From NCBI RefSeq assembly GCF_017377855.1, contig NZ_JAFREP010000005.1, positions 248,001-312,000 on the forward strand: 64,000 bases of DNA. Direction: 5' to 3'. The position numbers and the translations under genes were made by a program. The notes beneath the pieces were generated by a model. The model did not search any database. It worked only from the letters and a program-made list of their open reading frames with translations, and was not told where the DNA came from. Positions 42,699-52,700 of the stretch are shown in pieces; the first letter of the stretch is position 1; the number at the start of each line of letters is the position of its first letter. The DNA is from Acanthopleuribacter pedis (GTDB taxonomy: Bacteria; Acidobacteriota; Holophagae; Acanthopleuribacterales; Acanthopleuribacteraceae).

Positions 42699-42719
42699 AA
42701 TCAGTATGGGGCGCGGTGC

Positions 42720-43187
42720 TTAGCCGAGCATGCTGCGCAGCATCCAGGCGGTTTTCTCGTGCAATTGCAGGCGCTGGGTGATGAGGTCGGCGCTGGCCTC
42801 GTCGCCTGCTTCCTCCGCGGCCGGGAAAATTTCACGGGCCGTGCGGATAACCGTTTCGTGACCTTCCAACAGCGAGGCGATCATTTCTTCCGCGTTGGGC
42901 ACGCCGTCGGCTTCTTTCACGGAACTCAACTTGGTGAATTGATGGTAAGAGCCGGGTGCAAAAACACCCAAGGCGCGGATGCGCTCGGCGATCTGATCCA
43001 CCGCGGGCGCCATTTCCAGGTAGTGTTCCTCAAACATGGTGTGCAAGGTATTGAACATGGGACCGGTGACGTTCCAGTGAAAGTTATGCGTTTTAAGATA
43101 AAGCGTGTAGGTGTCCGCCAGCAAGCGGCTTAAGCCGTCGGCAATTTTTTCGCGCTGACCCTTTTCAATGCCGATATGTAATTCCAT
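42720..43187 (-). CDS. dps: Dps-type DNA-protection/ferritin-like protein
   Basis: 155 residues; AAAAGGAG precedes the ATG. Ferroxidase-site motif [40 protein letters not shown] and RALG typical of Dps. Stores iron and shields DNA under stress as a dodecamer. Monocistronic with its own terminator. Confidence 0.93.
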   Translation of the reverse strand: MELHIGIEKGQREKIADGLSRLLADTYTLYLKTHNFHWNVTGPMFNTLHTMFEEHYLEMAPAVDQIAERIRALGVFAPGSYHQFTKLSSVKEADGVPNAEEMIASLLEGHETVIRTAREIFPAAEEAGDEASADLITQRLQLHEKTAWMLRSMLG

Positions 43188-43300
43188 TAAAAATGCTCCT
43201 TTTGGTTCGCCTCATTGGGCGGTTGGTTCTTAGGACGCTCGTTGGTAAGTACCATAACCCGGCAGTAACGAAATCCAGGTTTTGTCGTGGAAAAAAACGG

Positions 43301-44179
43301 TTAATGGTCCTGGCATTCCTTGAGTAGCGGGTCGTTGTTGCTGCGCACAAAGCCGAATGAGGCCGCACGGCGCACGTAATGACAGGCATCGTCGCGTTTG
43401 TCCTGGGCTAAGAGAATGCGCGCGTGGTCGAGCAGATCGTCGGGGTTGTGGCGTTGCTCCAGCAGGTGCAGCGAGCTTTTCTCAGCCGCCGCGAATAGGC
43501 CGTGTTCGTAGAAACGGTCGCGCCAGGCGACGATTTCCTGGACGTTGTCGCTCGTTTCGGTTGGGTTGCCGAAGAGATCCGTAAGCTCTTTTAAAAAAAG
43601 CGCTTTGGCATCGGGGTGCGCCGTTAACCGCGCCATTAAATCCCCGGCGCGGCTGAGGTCGTCGACGAAATAAACCGAGGCCCACAGGCGGAAGAAATCG
43701 TAGGCCCGTGGTTCGGCGTGCGCCAAACCGAGGTGATCGGCCAAGTTCTTGGGGAGTTGTTCCCATTGATCCGGCCGCGGGGTGGTGGCATCGTCGAGGA
43801 CTTGCAGCGAGGCCACATCGAACCGGCGCCGGCGGTAATGGTCCCTGTGGATGGTAAAAACCCAGAGTTCTCGCGCGCCGAGGTCGGCCGCGGTTTGGAG
43901 CTTCGAGGCAAGGGACAGGGGGGCCGTAATCGAGAGGCCCACTTGATTCAAATGCGCGCGCAATTGGTGGATATCAATCACGCGATTCGGTTCGGTCAAG
44001 CTATGGCTCATGGCGAGAAAGCAGGCGATGCCCTCGAACGGGTCGATGTCGCCCGCCTCAATCGTGGGTGGCCAAACCAGAAGCGGCTCAGGGGATTGGT
44101 CGGGTGTGGCGGCTTGGCTTGGCAGGGCGGAGAACAGGCACCAGCAAAGGCTCCAGCAGAGGCGATTAATCCAGGTCAT
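43301..44179 (-). CDS. Exported protein of unknown function, second gene of an envelope operon
   Basis: 292 residues from the ATG at 44179, which overlaps the upstream gene by 14 bp. Signal peptide (WSLCWCLFSALPSQA), then no recognised domain. The C-terminal third looks helical and repeat-like (EKSSLHLLEQRHNPDDLLDH, ARILLAQDKRDDACHYVRRA), suggesting TPR-like pairs. It should lie in the periplasm next to the membrane protein encoded upstream. Confidence 0.6.
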   Translation of the reverse strand: MTWINRLCWSLCWCLFSALPSQAATPDQSPEPLLVWPPTIEAGDIDPFEGIACFLAMSHSLTEPNRVIDIHQLRAHLNQVGLSITAPLSLASKLQTAADLGARELWVFTIHRDHYRRRRFDVASLQVLDDATTPRPDQWEQLPKNLADHLGLAHAEPRAYDFFRLWASVYFVDDLSRAGDLMARLTAHPDAKALFLKELTDLFGNPTETSDNVQEIVAWRDRFYEHGLFAAAEKSSLHLLEQRHNPDDLLDHARILLAQDKRDDACHYVRRAASFGFVRSNNDPLLKECQDH

Positions 44180-46838
44180 CTTGATAACTCGCAACAAAAA
44201 CAAAATCGCCCCACCGGTCGCTAACCAGGGCGTGGGGTCGGTGGTGGTCAAAGCGAACCAGGGTGCGGTAGCTCAACTGCCGACCCGAAACCGTAATGGC
44301 GGCCAGCGTTTTCCGGCTCGGGAGCGCCAGCCAATACTGGTTGCGCAGAGGAACCGCTTTCATGGCACCGGCCACCCCGTCAATGGGGAGTTGGTCTTCC
44401 AAGCGCAGCGTTTCCGATTCCAAGCCGATTAGGTGAATCACGCTGGACTGGTCCGAGGTGTCCACCGCCGTGACCGCGTGGGCCCCGTCGCGCGTGGGCA
44501 GCAGGTGACCGCGGCGCAGGGTTTCGGGCGCGTCGTCGGCGCGTCGGTTTTGATCCAGCAGGATCCATTCTAGGTTCTGGTTGACCTTGCGGTCGAGGTG
44601 GAAGCGCACCAGCTCGTCGCTGGGCTTGCGTAACAGCAAGAGGCTGTTGTGTTTATCGTCAAAAAATAATGCCGAAACCCGTGTCTTGCTCTGTTTCTCA
44701 GCCGGGACATCGATAAAACGCAGCAAGTTCAGAACATCGTGTTCGCGTCGGTAGGTCAGCGCGCCCAGGGCCGTACCGTTGCGACGTACCCGTCCTTGAA
44801 CCCCCAGGAACAGCCGGGTTCCGCCTGGGTCCCAGGCCGCGCAGTGGCCCTCGCGGACGCCCTCGGGGAAATCCGCAACCAGGACCGGCTCCAAGTCGTC
44901 CATGCGGACCAGCATCATTTTCGGCCGATTCCTGTCGCGACCCTGTTGCTCAAACACCAGCGCGAATTGTTCGTCGGGGGTCAGTGAGAGTTGCGAGGGA
45001 TGAAACGGGGTTTGGACTATCGGGTGTTGGGCCAGGTTGCGACTGCGGTGGCGTTGCAGGTTGTGCCCGTTGAAGTGGTATTCCGAGAGCAGCCCGCGTT
45101 CGGCGTCCGTCAGCAGCAAGCAGGCGCGTTGATTGGCAAAGGCCATGCCGGTGATGGGGTGGTTGGCCGCGATTTCACCGCGCAGGCTGAGACCCATTGG
45201 GTTGTGGGCGAACACCTGAATCGTGGGGGAGCCGGGCACATCACGGGGGGGCGGTAAGGCCGGAATTTCATGGCGGGCCGCCTGGGCCAACAAAGCTTCC
45301 TTGGGTGTGTTCGCCGCCCAGTGCCGGGTCAGGCGGCTGAGGGTGTCCCGCAAGGTGTCGGCGCGTCGGTAGGCGCCTTCCGGCAAGAGGTTGCGCGCTC
45401 CAGAGAAGGCAAGACGGTTCTCTTCCCGGCGGATCTGAATCGTGCCTCCCTGTTGGTGGGCTTCCAGGTGTTTCAAGCGTTGGGCGCGTTGTTCCAATTC
45501 AACTTGGCGGTCGATGGGTGCCAGGACCATGTCGAATTGGTCCTGTTGCAGGCGCAGTTCGTAACGGCCAAAGCCTTGCAACAGCGGTTCATTGTAACCA
45601 AAGGGGGGGAATTGGGCGCGACGCAGGTACCACAGCGTACTGCTCCCAAAGGAGGTCGCGAGAAAGTCCGCCAGCCGCGCTTTTTGCATGAGCAGGAAGG
45701 TGGTGTCGTTGAGCCCGAGCCACAGCCAGTCGTCCTTGGCCATGCTCAGGAAACCGCCCTCGTTGCTTACGTAAACCCAGCCCGCTTGCGCCCAACGGGT
45801 GCTGAGTCGGGTCGGTGCTTCGCGAAAGCGCAGGCCGCAAAATTGGAGTTGCTCGCTGTTGTCCCTGCCCAGCGCGAATTCGCTCAGTCGGTTTTGGTCG
45901 TTCTCATTAAATACATGGCCGCCCGGTAAGGACTGCAAGTCCGGGATTTGGTCGCGCAGATCAATCGGGGCGAGCTCCAGGTTGCCGTAAAAGCAGTCGG
46001 CCACCTCGTCACGCAGGTAGTCGCCCGCGATGGCCGCCATCGAAACCTCTTGGTGCTCATAGGTGGTGCGGAAGAGCCAGACGCCCAGCAGGACCCCTAG
46101 CAACATCGCGTACAGCCAATAGTGGTGTTCACTTCGCCGTTGGGTTGCGTTTCCACCGAACTGGTAATCGGGTTGTCGTTTGCTGACCGCCAAGCGATCA
46201 CGCAGTTCGTCCAACTGTTCGTATTTGTCGCCGTAAAAAGCTTCGTCCCGGCGCTGCCGGTAGTAGTGGGTTCCCAGATCTTGCAGGCGTTTTTTTCCGT
46301 CCAGGCTGAGTTGTAGCTCTTCTTCTTCGACTTTGCGGATGCCTTTGTCGAGTTTCTCCAGGCGCCGTTCCAGGGGATCGATTTCGGCGCGCAAGCGCTC
46401 GAGTTCCGTGTTCTTTTCATTTTCCAGCTTGGCGATATCCGCTTGGAGGCGACCCGATTGTGCTTCCAGTTCGTCCAGTTGCTCGTCGTTAATGCGTTTG
46501 TTTTGGGCTTGTTGATCGTGAATGAACCGAATCTTGATGTTGATTTCATCCAAATCGTGGCGCAGTGGGGCTTGCTTCTTTTTGATTCCACCTTCGATTT
46601 TGGCGGTTTTGTTGATCAGTTCGGTGTAGTCGATGTGTTGCCGGTCGCGTTCTTCTTTCATGACGCGGTAACGGTCGCCCAACTGGCGTACCAGCAACTC
46701 CATGCTGGCGAACTCGCGCGGCATCTTCTGAAAACCCTCGGGGAGGTCGCCGCTCATGAACATCGTCAGGCCGATATCTTGAAGGAGCTCGTCGCGTTGC
46801 TCCAGCAACTGTTTCTTTTCATAAAATAAATCGGACAC
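44166..46838 (-). CDS. Coiled-coil membrane protein with large external domain
   Basis: 890 residues from a GTG. Cytoplasmic N-terminus with a long coiled coil (about 65-225, LERLRAEIDPLERRLEKLDK), one membrane helix (240-257, YWLYAMLLGVLLGVWLF), then about 630 external residues with repeated beta-type segments (HYWLAL-, VRFHLDRK-, HLIGLESETL-like strands) that suggest a beta-propeller. No family recognised. Translationally coupled to the exported protein downstream; the pair may form an envelope-spanning unit. Confidence 0.6.
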   Translation of the reverse strand: MSDLFYEKKQLLEQRDELLQDIGLTMFMSGDLPEGFQKMPREFASMELLVRQLGDRYRVMKEERDRQHIDYTELINKTAKIEGGIKKKQAPLRHDLDEINIKIRFIHDQQAQNKRINDEQLDELEAQSGRLQADIAKLENEKNTELERLRAEIDPLERRLEKLDKGIRKVEEEELQLSLDGKKRLQDLGTHYYRQRRDEAFYGDKYEQLDELRDRLAVSKRQPDYQFGGNATQRRSEHHYWLYAMLLGVLLGVWLFRTTYEHQEVSMAAIAGDYLRDEVADCFYGNLELAPIDLRDQIPDLQSLPGGHVFNENDQNRLSEFALGRDNSEQLQFCGLRFREAPTRLSTRWAQAGWVYVSNEGGFLSMAKDDWLWLGLNDTTFLLMQKARLADFLATSFGSSTLWYLRRAQFPPFGYNEPLLQGFGRYELRLQQDQFDMVLAPIDRQVELEQRAQRLKHLEAHQQGGTIQIRREENRLAFSGARNLLPEGAYRRADTLRDTLSRLTRHWAANTPKEALLAQAARHEIPALPPPRDVPGSPTIQVFAHNPMGLSLRGEIAANHPITGMAFANQRACLLLTDAERGLLSEYHFNGHNLQRHRSRNLAQHPIVQTPFHPSQLSLTPDEQFALVFEQQGRDRNRPKMMLVRMDDLEPVLVADFPEGVREGHCAAWDPGGTRLFLGVQGRVRRNGTALGALTYRREHDVLNLLRFIDVPAEKQSKTRVSALFFDDKHNSLLLLRKPSDELVRFHLDRKVNQNLEWILLDQNRRADDAPETLRRGHLLPTRDGAHAVTAVDTSDQSSVIHLIGLESETLRLEDQLPIDGVAGAMKAVPLRNQYWLALPSRKTLAAITVSGRQLSYRTLVRFDHHRPHALVSDRWGDFVFVASYQDDLD

Positions 46839-46941
46839 AAAGGCACCGTCTTTTCAGGGGTTTTGGGCTTGTTGTCGGGTTCGTCATGGGTTCGTGGGAT
46901 AGCTGCATTCTAACAAATGCGAACCCATGGCGGGAAACACA

Positions 46942-46965
46942 AAGCGGGCCGTGTCCGGCCCGCTT
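46942..46965 (-). terminator. Hairpin after the S9 peptidase gene
   Basis: AAGCGGGCCG-tgtc-CGGCCCGCTT, 10-bp perfect stem 30 bp after the stop; short T-rich stretch on the minus strand. Confidence 0.65.
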
Positions 46966-46994
46966 CGCACAAGCGTTCGGTTGTCCGTTTCCCG

Positions 46995-49520
46995 TTATTT
47001 GGGTTCGGGGTAGAGATGGTTCCACCATTGTGGTTCGTCTTTGAGATCCTTGTCGAACCAAGCCGTCATGGTGCTCCACCACAGCATGCGGTTTTCCCAG
47101 CCGAGGATGTGGTGGTTCTCGCCGGCAAACTCAATGAGTTCGGTTTCTTTGTCCAGCAGTTTTAGCGCCGAGTACATCACGTGGGACTGCGAAGGCGGTA
47201 CGTTGGTGTCGCTGTCCCCGGTGACCAGCAGCAGTGGGGTGGTCACCTTGTCGGCCGCGTAGACCGGGCTCTGTTCCGTGTAGAGTTCGCGGTTGTTCCA
47301 GGGGAAGGAGCCGCGACCGGCGACGCCGTTGTACAGGTAACCCCACCAGCCGTAACCCCAGTATTCGGTGAGGTTACTGATGCCGGCGTGGGAAATTGCC
47401 GTGCGGTACATGTCGGTGCGCGTGGTCAGGTACATCGTCATAAAGCCGCCGTAGGAGGCGCCGATGATGCCGACCCGCTCGGGATCGACAAAGTCGTGGG
47501 CCGCCAAGAACGCTTTGCTCGAGGCGATGATGTCGTCGGCGGTGCGTTTACCCCAGGCGTTGAGGTGACGTGCGGAAAATTCTTGGCCGTAACCAACCGT
47601 GCCCGAGGGTTGCAGTACGTAAACCACGTAACCTTGCGAAGCCCAGTAGTTTTTGGGGTAACGGCCGCCGAAGGCGCGGGTCACCGGGACCACGCCGCCG
47701 TAGTAGTACACGATCAGCGGATACTTTTTGCCCGACGCGAAGTTATTGGGCAGGTAGATGCGCCCGTCGATTTCGGTACCGTCCTCGGTTTGAAAGTCCC
47801 AATCGCGGACCTCGCCGAATTGGATACCGCGGTAGTCACGGCCGGCGGGATCCCAATAAATAGCCGGCTTGCGACCATCGAGCCCGCCGACAAACACCTG
47901 TTCCTGGGTTTGGATTGCGGTGGCGGACCAGACCACGACCGGTTTGCTTTGGTCGCTCACGGCGAGGTTGTCGACGTTGTCGGCCAGGTTTTCGAGGGGT
48001 TTGATCGTGTTGCCGCCGTCCACGTAAAACAGCTCAACGCGATCCTGTTGGTAGGCGGAAAAAACAATTTGGCCGCGGGCGTTGACCGCGACCGAGTTCA
48101 CCGCGGGATCGAAATCCTTGGTGAGCGGCTGGACCTTTTGATCGCTGGGATTCATTAGGAACAGTTGGGTATCGTAGTCGTTGGCGGCTTCTTGGTCCGT
48201 ACCAATGTTGCGACCGATGCCGTCGAAGGCGTTGGGGCCGGCCATGATCAGAACTTGATCGCCGCGCAGCGCCGCGCCGGTCATGGTGCGTTGCCGGGTC
48301 AGTTCGGTGGCGGTGCCGTCGCGGGTATCGAGCAGGGTCAGGACCGTCAGGTAATGGGGTGGCTCGGCATGGTCTTGAAGCGTGGTGCTGTAGAGGATGC
48401 GGCCTTGGGCGTCGACGTCGAGTAAGTCGGCGGAAACCGCGGCGTCGGTGATAGGCGTGAGCCAGCCGGAATCGGGATCGCACCAAACCAGTTGGTTTTT
48501 GCTACGGAAATAAGACCAGCGATCATTGAGACCTTGGTACAGTTTGGCGCCATCGCCGCGTTCTTTTTGGCGGATGGCCGTTTGTAGTAGGAGGCGGTCG
48601 CCGACCCAATGGATTTGACCGACCGTATCGGCTTTCTCCAGGACCACCGATTGGCGGCCGCTGTTGACATCCTCGCGGATCAATTGCCCGTTAAAGGTAT
48701 AAGCGATTTGTTTGCTATCGGCTTTCCAGGCCAGGTTGGCGGGTTGGTCGCCGTGCCAGATGCGTTTCACCAGACCCGAACCCAGACTGCGAATTTCGAG
48801 GACCGATTCCCAGTTTTTGCCGTCATCGCTACGGCCGCGTTGGCCGAGGATGACGTAGCGGCCGTCGGGTGAGAGGGCCAGGCTTTGGATTTTGTTTGAG
48901 CCGTAAAGCAGTTCGCCGTTGAGGCGGCGTTTGGGTTGGGTGTGGACGGCGACCGACGCGGCAAATTCGCCGCTGATTTTGAGGTTGGCGAGGGGGGTGG
49001 CCGATTCGCCCGCGTGCAGCAGCAGGAAGGCTTGGTAGCTTTGGTTTTGCAGGTGGGTTTTGCCGCGCTGCTCGGGGCTGCCGGAGAGGGCGACTTTGTT
49101 GCGGCCCAAGCGCAACTGGGCGGAACCGTCCCAGGTGAAACCAACCGTGGTTTCGGTAAAGCGGACGGGGTCGAGGTTAAAGGCGACCAGCACGGCTTGG
49201 CCGGGTTCAGCGGAGACGGACCCGCTGTTTTTCTGGGACCAGGTCATTTGGGTGCCCGCGACCGTCATGCTGTCTTTGGCGCGGACGAAGGGGCCGTCGC
49301 TCAGTTTTTGGAACAGGTTGTCTTTGAGCCAGTCGGCTTGTTTTTGGTCTTTAAAAGTGTCGTTAAAGGGACCCAAGACGAGGACGGTGTCGACGGTTTT
49401 CTCGGGCGTTGCCGATGCGTCGTCTTGCGAAAGCAGGGGAAAAGCGGATCCAACCAGAAGCAGAACGAGGATGGTCAGACGGGTCAAGGGTGCTTGGCGA
49501 CGTGGGAGCGTGGCCGGCAT
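46995..49520 (-). CDS. Exported S9-family prolyl oligopeptidase-type peptidase
   Basis: 841 residues; TAGGAGGCACC precedes the ATG. A signal peptide, a beta-propeller-type N-terminal part with WD-like strands (SLALSPDGRYVILGQRG), then an alpha/beta hydrolase: GYVVYVLQPSGTVGYGQEFS, nucleophile in GIIGASYGGFMTMYLTT, Asp in LLLVTGDSDTNVPP, His in GENHHILG. Dipeptidyl/acylaminoacyl peptidase type, acting on peptides outside the cytoplasm. A second S9 enzyme lies at 55895-57988. Confidence 0.92.
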   Translation of the reverse strand: MPATLPRRQAPLTRLTILVLLLVGSAFPLLSQDDASATPEKTVDTVLVLGPFNDTFKDQKQADWLKDNLFQKLSDGPFVRAKDSMTVAGTQMTWSQKNSGSVSAEPGQAVLVAFNLDPVRFTETTVGFTWDGSAQLRLGRNKVALSGSPEQRGKTHLQNQSYQAFLLLHAGESATPLANLKISGEFAASVAVHTQPKRRLNGELLYGSNKIQSLALSPDGRYVILGQRGRSDDGKNWESVLEIRSLGSGLVKRIWHGDQPANLAWKADSKQIAYTFNGQLIREDVNSGRQSVVLEKADTVGQIHWVGDRLLLQTAIRQKERGDGAKLYQGLNDRWSYFRSKNQLVWCDPDSGWLTPITDAAVSADLLDVDAQGRILYSTTLQDHAEPPHYLTVLTLLDTRDGTATELTRQRTMTGAALRGDQVLIMAGPNAFDGIGRNIGTDQEAANDYDTQLFLMNPSDQKVQPLTKDFDPAVNSVAVNARGQIVFSAYQQDRVELFYVDGGNTIKPLENLADNVDNLAVSDQSKPVVVWSATAIQTQEQVFVGGLDGRKPAIYWDPAGRDYRGIQFGEVRDWDFQTEDGTEIDGRIYLPNNFASGKKYPLIVYYYGGVVPVTRAFGGRYPKNYWASQGYVVYVLQPSGTVGYGQEFSARHLNAWGKRTADDIIASSKAFLAAHDFVDPERVGIIGASYGGFMTMYLTTRTDMYRTAISHAGISNLTEYWGYGWWGYLYNGVAGRGSFPWNNRELYTEQSPVYAADKVTTPLLLVTGDSDTNVPPSQSHVMYSALKLLDKETELIEFAGENHHILGWENRMLWWSTMTAWFDKDLKDEPQWWNHLYPEPK

Positions 49521-49770
49521 AGGTGCCTCCTATAAAGTTCCGCGCGGGCAAAATTCGGCTCACCAACCTGGATGCGCGGATTCATATCATTGCAAAAATC
49601 GACGGAGCGAGGAAAAAGGGTGTTATCCTAAACGGCCTATTCTAACCTAACTCCCGGCATTTGAGGGCGCTTCGTTGGCGACGAGGGCCGGATTGTCGCA
49701 CCTCGGTGCATCGGGAAGAATCCTCGCGGCTTAGGGTTGCCTCTTTGGTTTTATTTCGCGCCGGCGGCGC

Positions 49771-52700
49771 TTACCGGGCACTTAGCGCTGGGAAGCAGTT
49801 AACTTCCGGGAACTCGGTCGAATCCAGGCCGCGCAAAATGGGGATGGCTTGGTCATATTGGTAGGACACCAGGTGCAAGTAGCCGCGTAGCATGGCTGCT
49901 TCCGTGTTGGGGTTGTCTTCCAGTAAGTAGAAGGCTTCTTGGAAGGCGCCGGTTTCTACCAAATCCCAGGCGACGACCACGCGCCAATCGTCCAGCGCCA
50001 ACTTTTCTTGTTTGAGTTTGGCCAAATCTTTTTTGAAACCCTGCCAGTCGCCGCTGAGAAACGACAGGCGCAGTAAGGCGATGCGAGCCGTCAAGCTTTT
50101 GGTGGCGGCGACTTCTTCCAGGTGGTTTTTGATCTTGCGGGTGAGGTTCCGGCTCAACCCGAACCCGCCCCCGGTGCCCGCGACCCAGCCGTTGCGTACA
50201 AAGACGTCTTTCAGCGCGAATTTGCGGCGTTGCTTCGCCTCCTGTTGGTACCATTCCGCGGCTTGTTTGGTGTTGTCGGCCTGCACCGCGGCGTAGGCCG
50301 CGAAGAGCAGGTGGCCGCGCGGCACATTGATGTCGCTCAGCGCTTTGCGGTAGCGGGCCACGGCTTGTTTGGGTTGACCTTTTAACAACTGTTGTTTGGC
50401 CAGCGCGGCTTGAACCGTTGCTTGGCCGGGAAACTTTTTTTCGGCCTTGGTCAGCACCGCGGTAAATGACTCGGGTGGCACACGGGTCGCGCCCTGGCTC
50501 AAATAATCAACGAGCTGGTGCTCAGAAACCTGACTGTCATCCAGTAATTGGGGAAGCATCTCGCCGTAGGTCTGAACGGAGGGCGGCGTTTCCGGGACGG
50601 GGGTTAGCAGGCAATCGGTCAGAAAAGCTTCCTGCTGGTCGAGGTAGGTGATTTTGGCGCGCGAGTGGCGGGTGATGAACCGTTGCAAGGCGGGGCAGTC
50701 CTCCTCACTGAGTTGGTTGCCCTCAAAGCTCAAGACTTTGATGCGCAAGGGCATCTTTTTCGGTAAATCGGTGAATTGGTTTTGGTCGAGGTAGAGGGTG
50801 TCCAGCGCGGGCGGGAGTTCTGGTAGCTCGGCAAGGCTTTCCTTGCGGGCGTCGAGTTCGGTGAGTGCCGACATGGCGGCCAAACCGGTTAAGTCCCGAA
50901 TCGCGCCCTTGCCCGGTGTTTTGATTTTGGTAACCACCATGGCTTCTTTTTGGGAGAAACGGCCGTCGCCGTTGCCGTCGTGGGCCGCGATGAGGTACGC
51001 CAAAAAGGCAGTGTCGGGAATGGCTACCGCTTGCTCGTTGGCGCAATCCAAATGGGTGCCGCGCTGATCACTGTAGGTGAATGCCACGATGTGCTGCTCG
51101 TATGCCCAAATGGTTTCGCAGTTGGCGGTGGTGAGTTGGTTACCTTGTATGTCGAGGGTCTTAAGCGCGGGGCCCACCGCGGGCAGCGTTTCCAAATCGT
51201 TGAATTTCAAAACCGCCACGCGCAATTCGGGAAGGGACGATAAATCGGGTGGTTGGTTGAGTCGCACGTCTGAGGCAAACAAACGTTTGAGTTTGGTGGG
51301 GAAGGCCGGCCAAGCCTCCAGCGGGTTGAGGGAACAAATGAGAACTTCTAAATTTCGTAAAGGTCCGATATTCAACTGTTTGAATCGGTTGTCGGAGAGC
51401 CTCAACTGCTTTAGGGTTTGTAATTGGCTGATGGGTAAATCCGACAGTTGATTACCCGTACAAATCAGTACTTGCAGGCGGGGCGGCAGCTCATTCAACG
51501 CTTTGAGTTTTTGGTAGGAGACGTCGAGTTCGGCGAGATTGCGGAAGGCGGCCAGGCCGGTTAAGTCACTGACCGAACCGCGTTTTTTGGGTTTGCCGCC
51601 TAGGTTGAGGGTGGTTACCCTTAGCGCTTCCTGTTGCGAAACGGCGCCGTCCCCGTCTTGGTCCGCGGCCTGAAGCAGGGCTTGTTTGAGGGCATGATCG
51701 GGGATTTCAATGGTGGTGACCGGCGGATTGTTGCAATCGACGGTGTTGCCTTGGGCCTGCGGGTTGTACTGGAGTGTGCCCGCGAAGTTTTTTAAATCTG
51801 GACAGTTGTCCTCTCCCAGCAGATTCTCGCGCAGGTCGAGCCTTTGCAATGACGGCGGCAGGATGGGAAACACGGTCAACCCGTTGCCGGCTAAAACCAA
51901 CTGTTGCAAGCCGGGGAGTTCGGAAAAGTCGAGCGTGCCGCTGAGCTGGTTGTTCGCAAGGCTGAGTTCGGTTAAGGTGGCGGGCAGTTTGGGCAGGTTG
52001 TCGAGGTTCAAGTCATCCAGCGTTATTTGCGAGAGGTTGGGCAGCAAACTCAAGTCGTCAAAGGAGACAATGCCGCTGTCCGCGGGCATGGTTAAGTGGG
52101 TGATTCGGTTTATTTCTTCCTCGTTCAACACCCCGTTTTTATCCGCGTCGAAGGCCTTCGTCAGCAGGTTGCCCATGGCGGCGTCTTGAAAGGTGACGGC
52201 CGGCGCCGGCGGTGGTTCGGGTTGCGCCGGTTCGCTTTTCGGCAGCAGCAAAGCACCGGCGACAAGCAGCGCGGCAACCGTCAGACCGACGGCAAGCGGC
52301 CATTTGGATGTTTTTGTCGCGGCTTTTTCGGTTTTGGAAGGTTCTGTTGTGGATGAGGGGCTTGGCTCGCTTGTTTGGTCCTGCTCCGTTTTTTGATCGC
52401 GCAACTTGAGGGTCGGCGCTTCGTCGAGGGCTCGTTTTTGATCGCGTACTTTGACGGTAGGGGTTTCGTTGGCCGAAGACAGGGTGTTGGCCGGCGTCTC
52501 CTCTCCGGTAGCGGCCGGGGTTTCCGTCGCGACCGGGGGAGCCCCGCGATTAGGCGTCAAAGCTTCCGGTTCCTCGCTGTAAGCCGCCAAGGCTTCGGTT
52601 TCTTCTCGAGGTGTTTGGCCGGGCTGGGCCGGCGATTCTCCGTCGGACTTTTGGCCTTGACTGTTGTTCGATTGGATTTGCGGGGCCGCGTCCCCGTGGG

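Noticed and set aside
47181..48158. 325-residue plus-strand frame
   Set aside because: Antisense to the S9 peptidase gene at 46995-49520.
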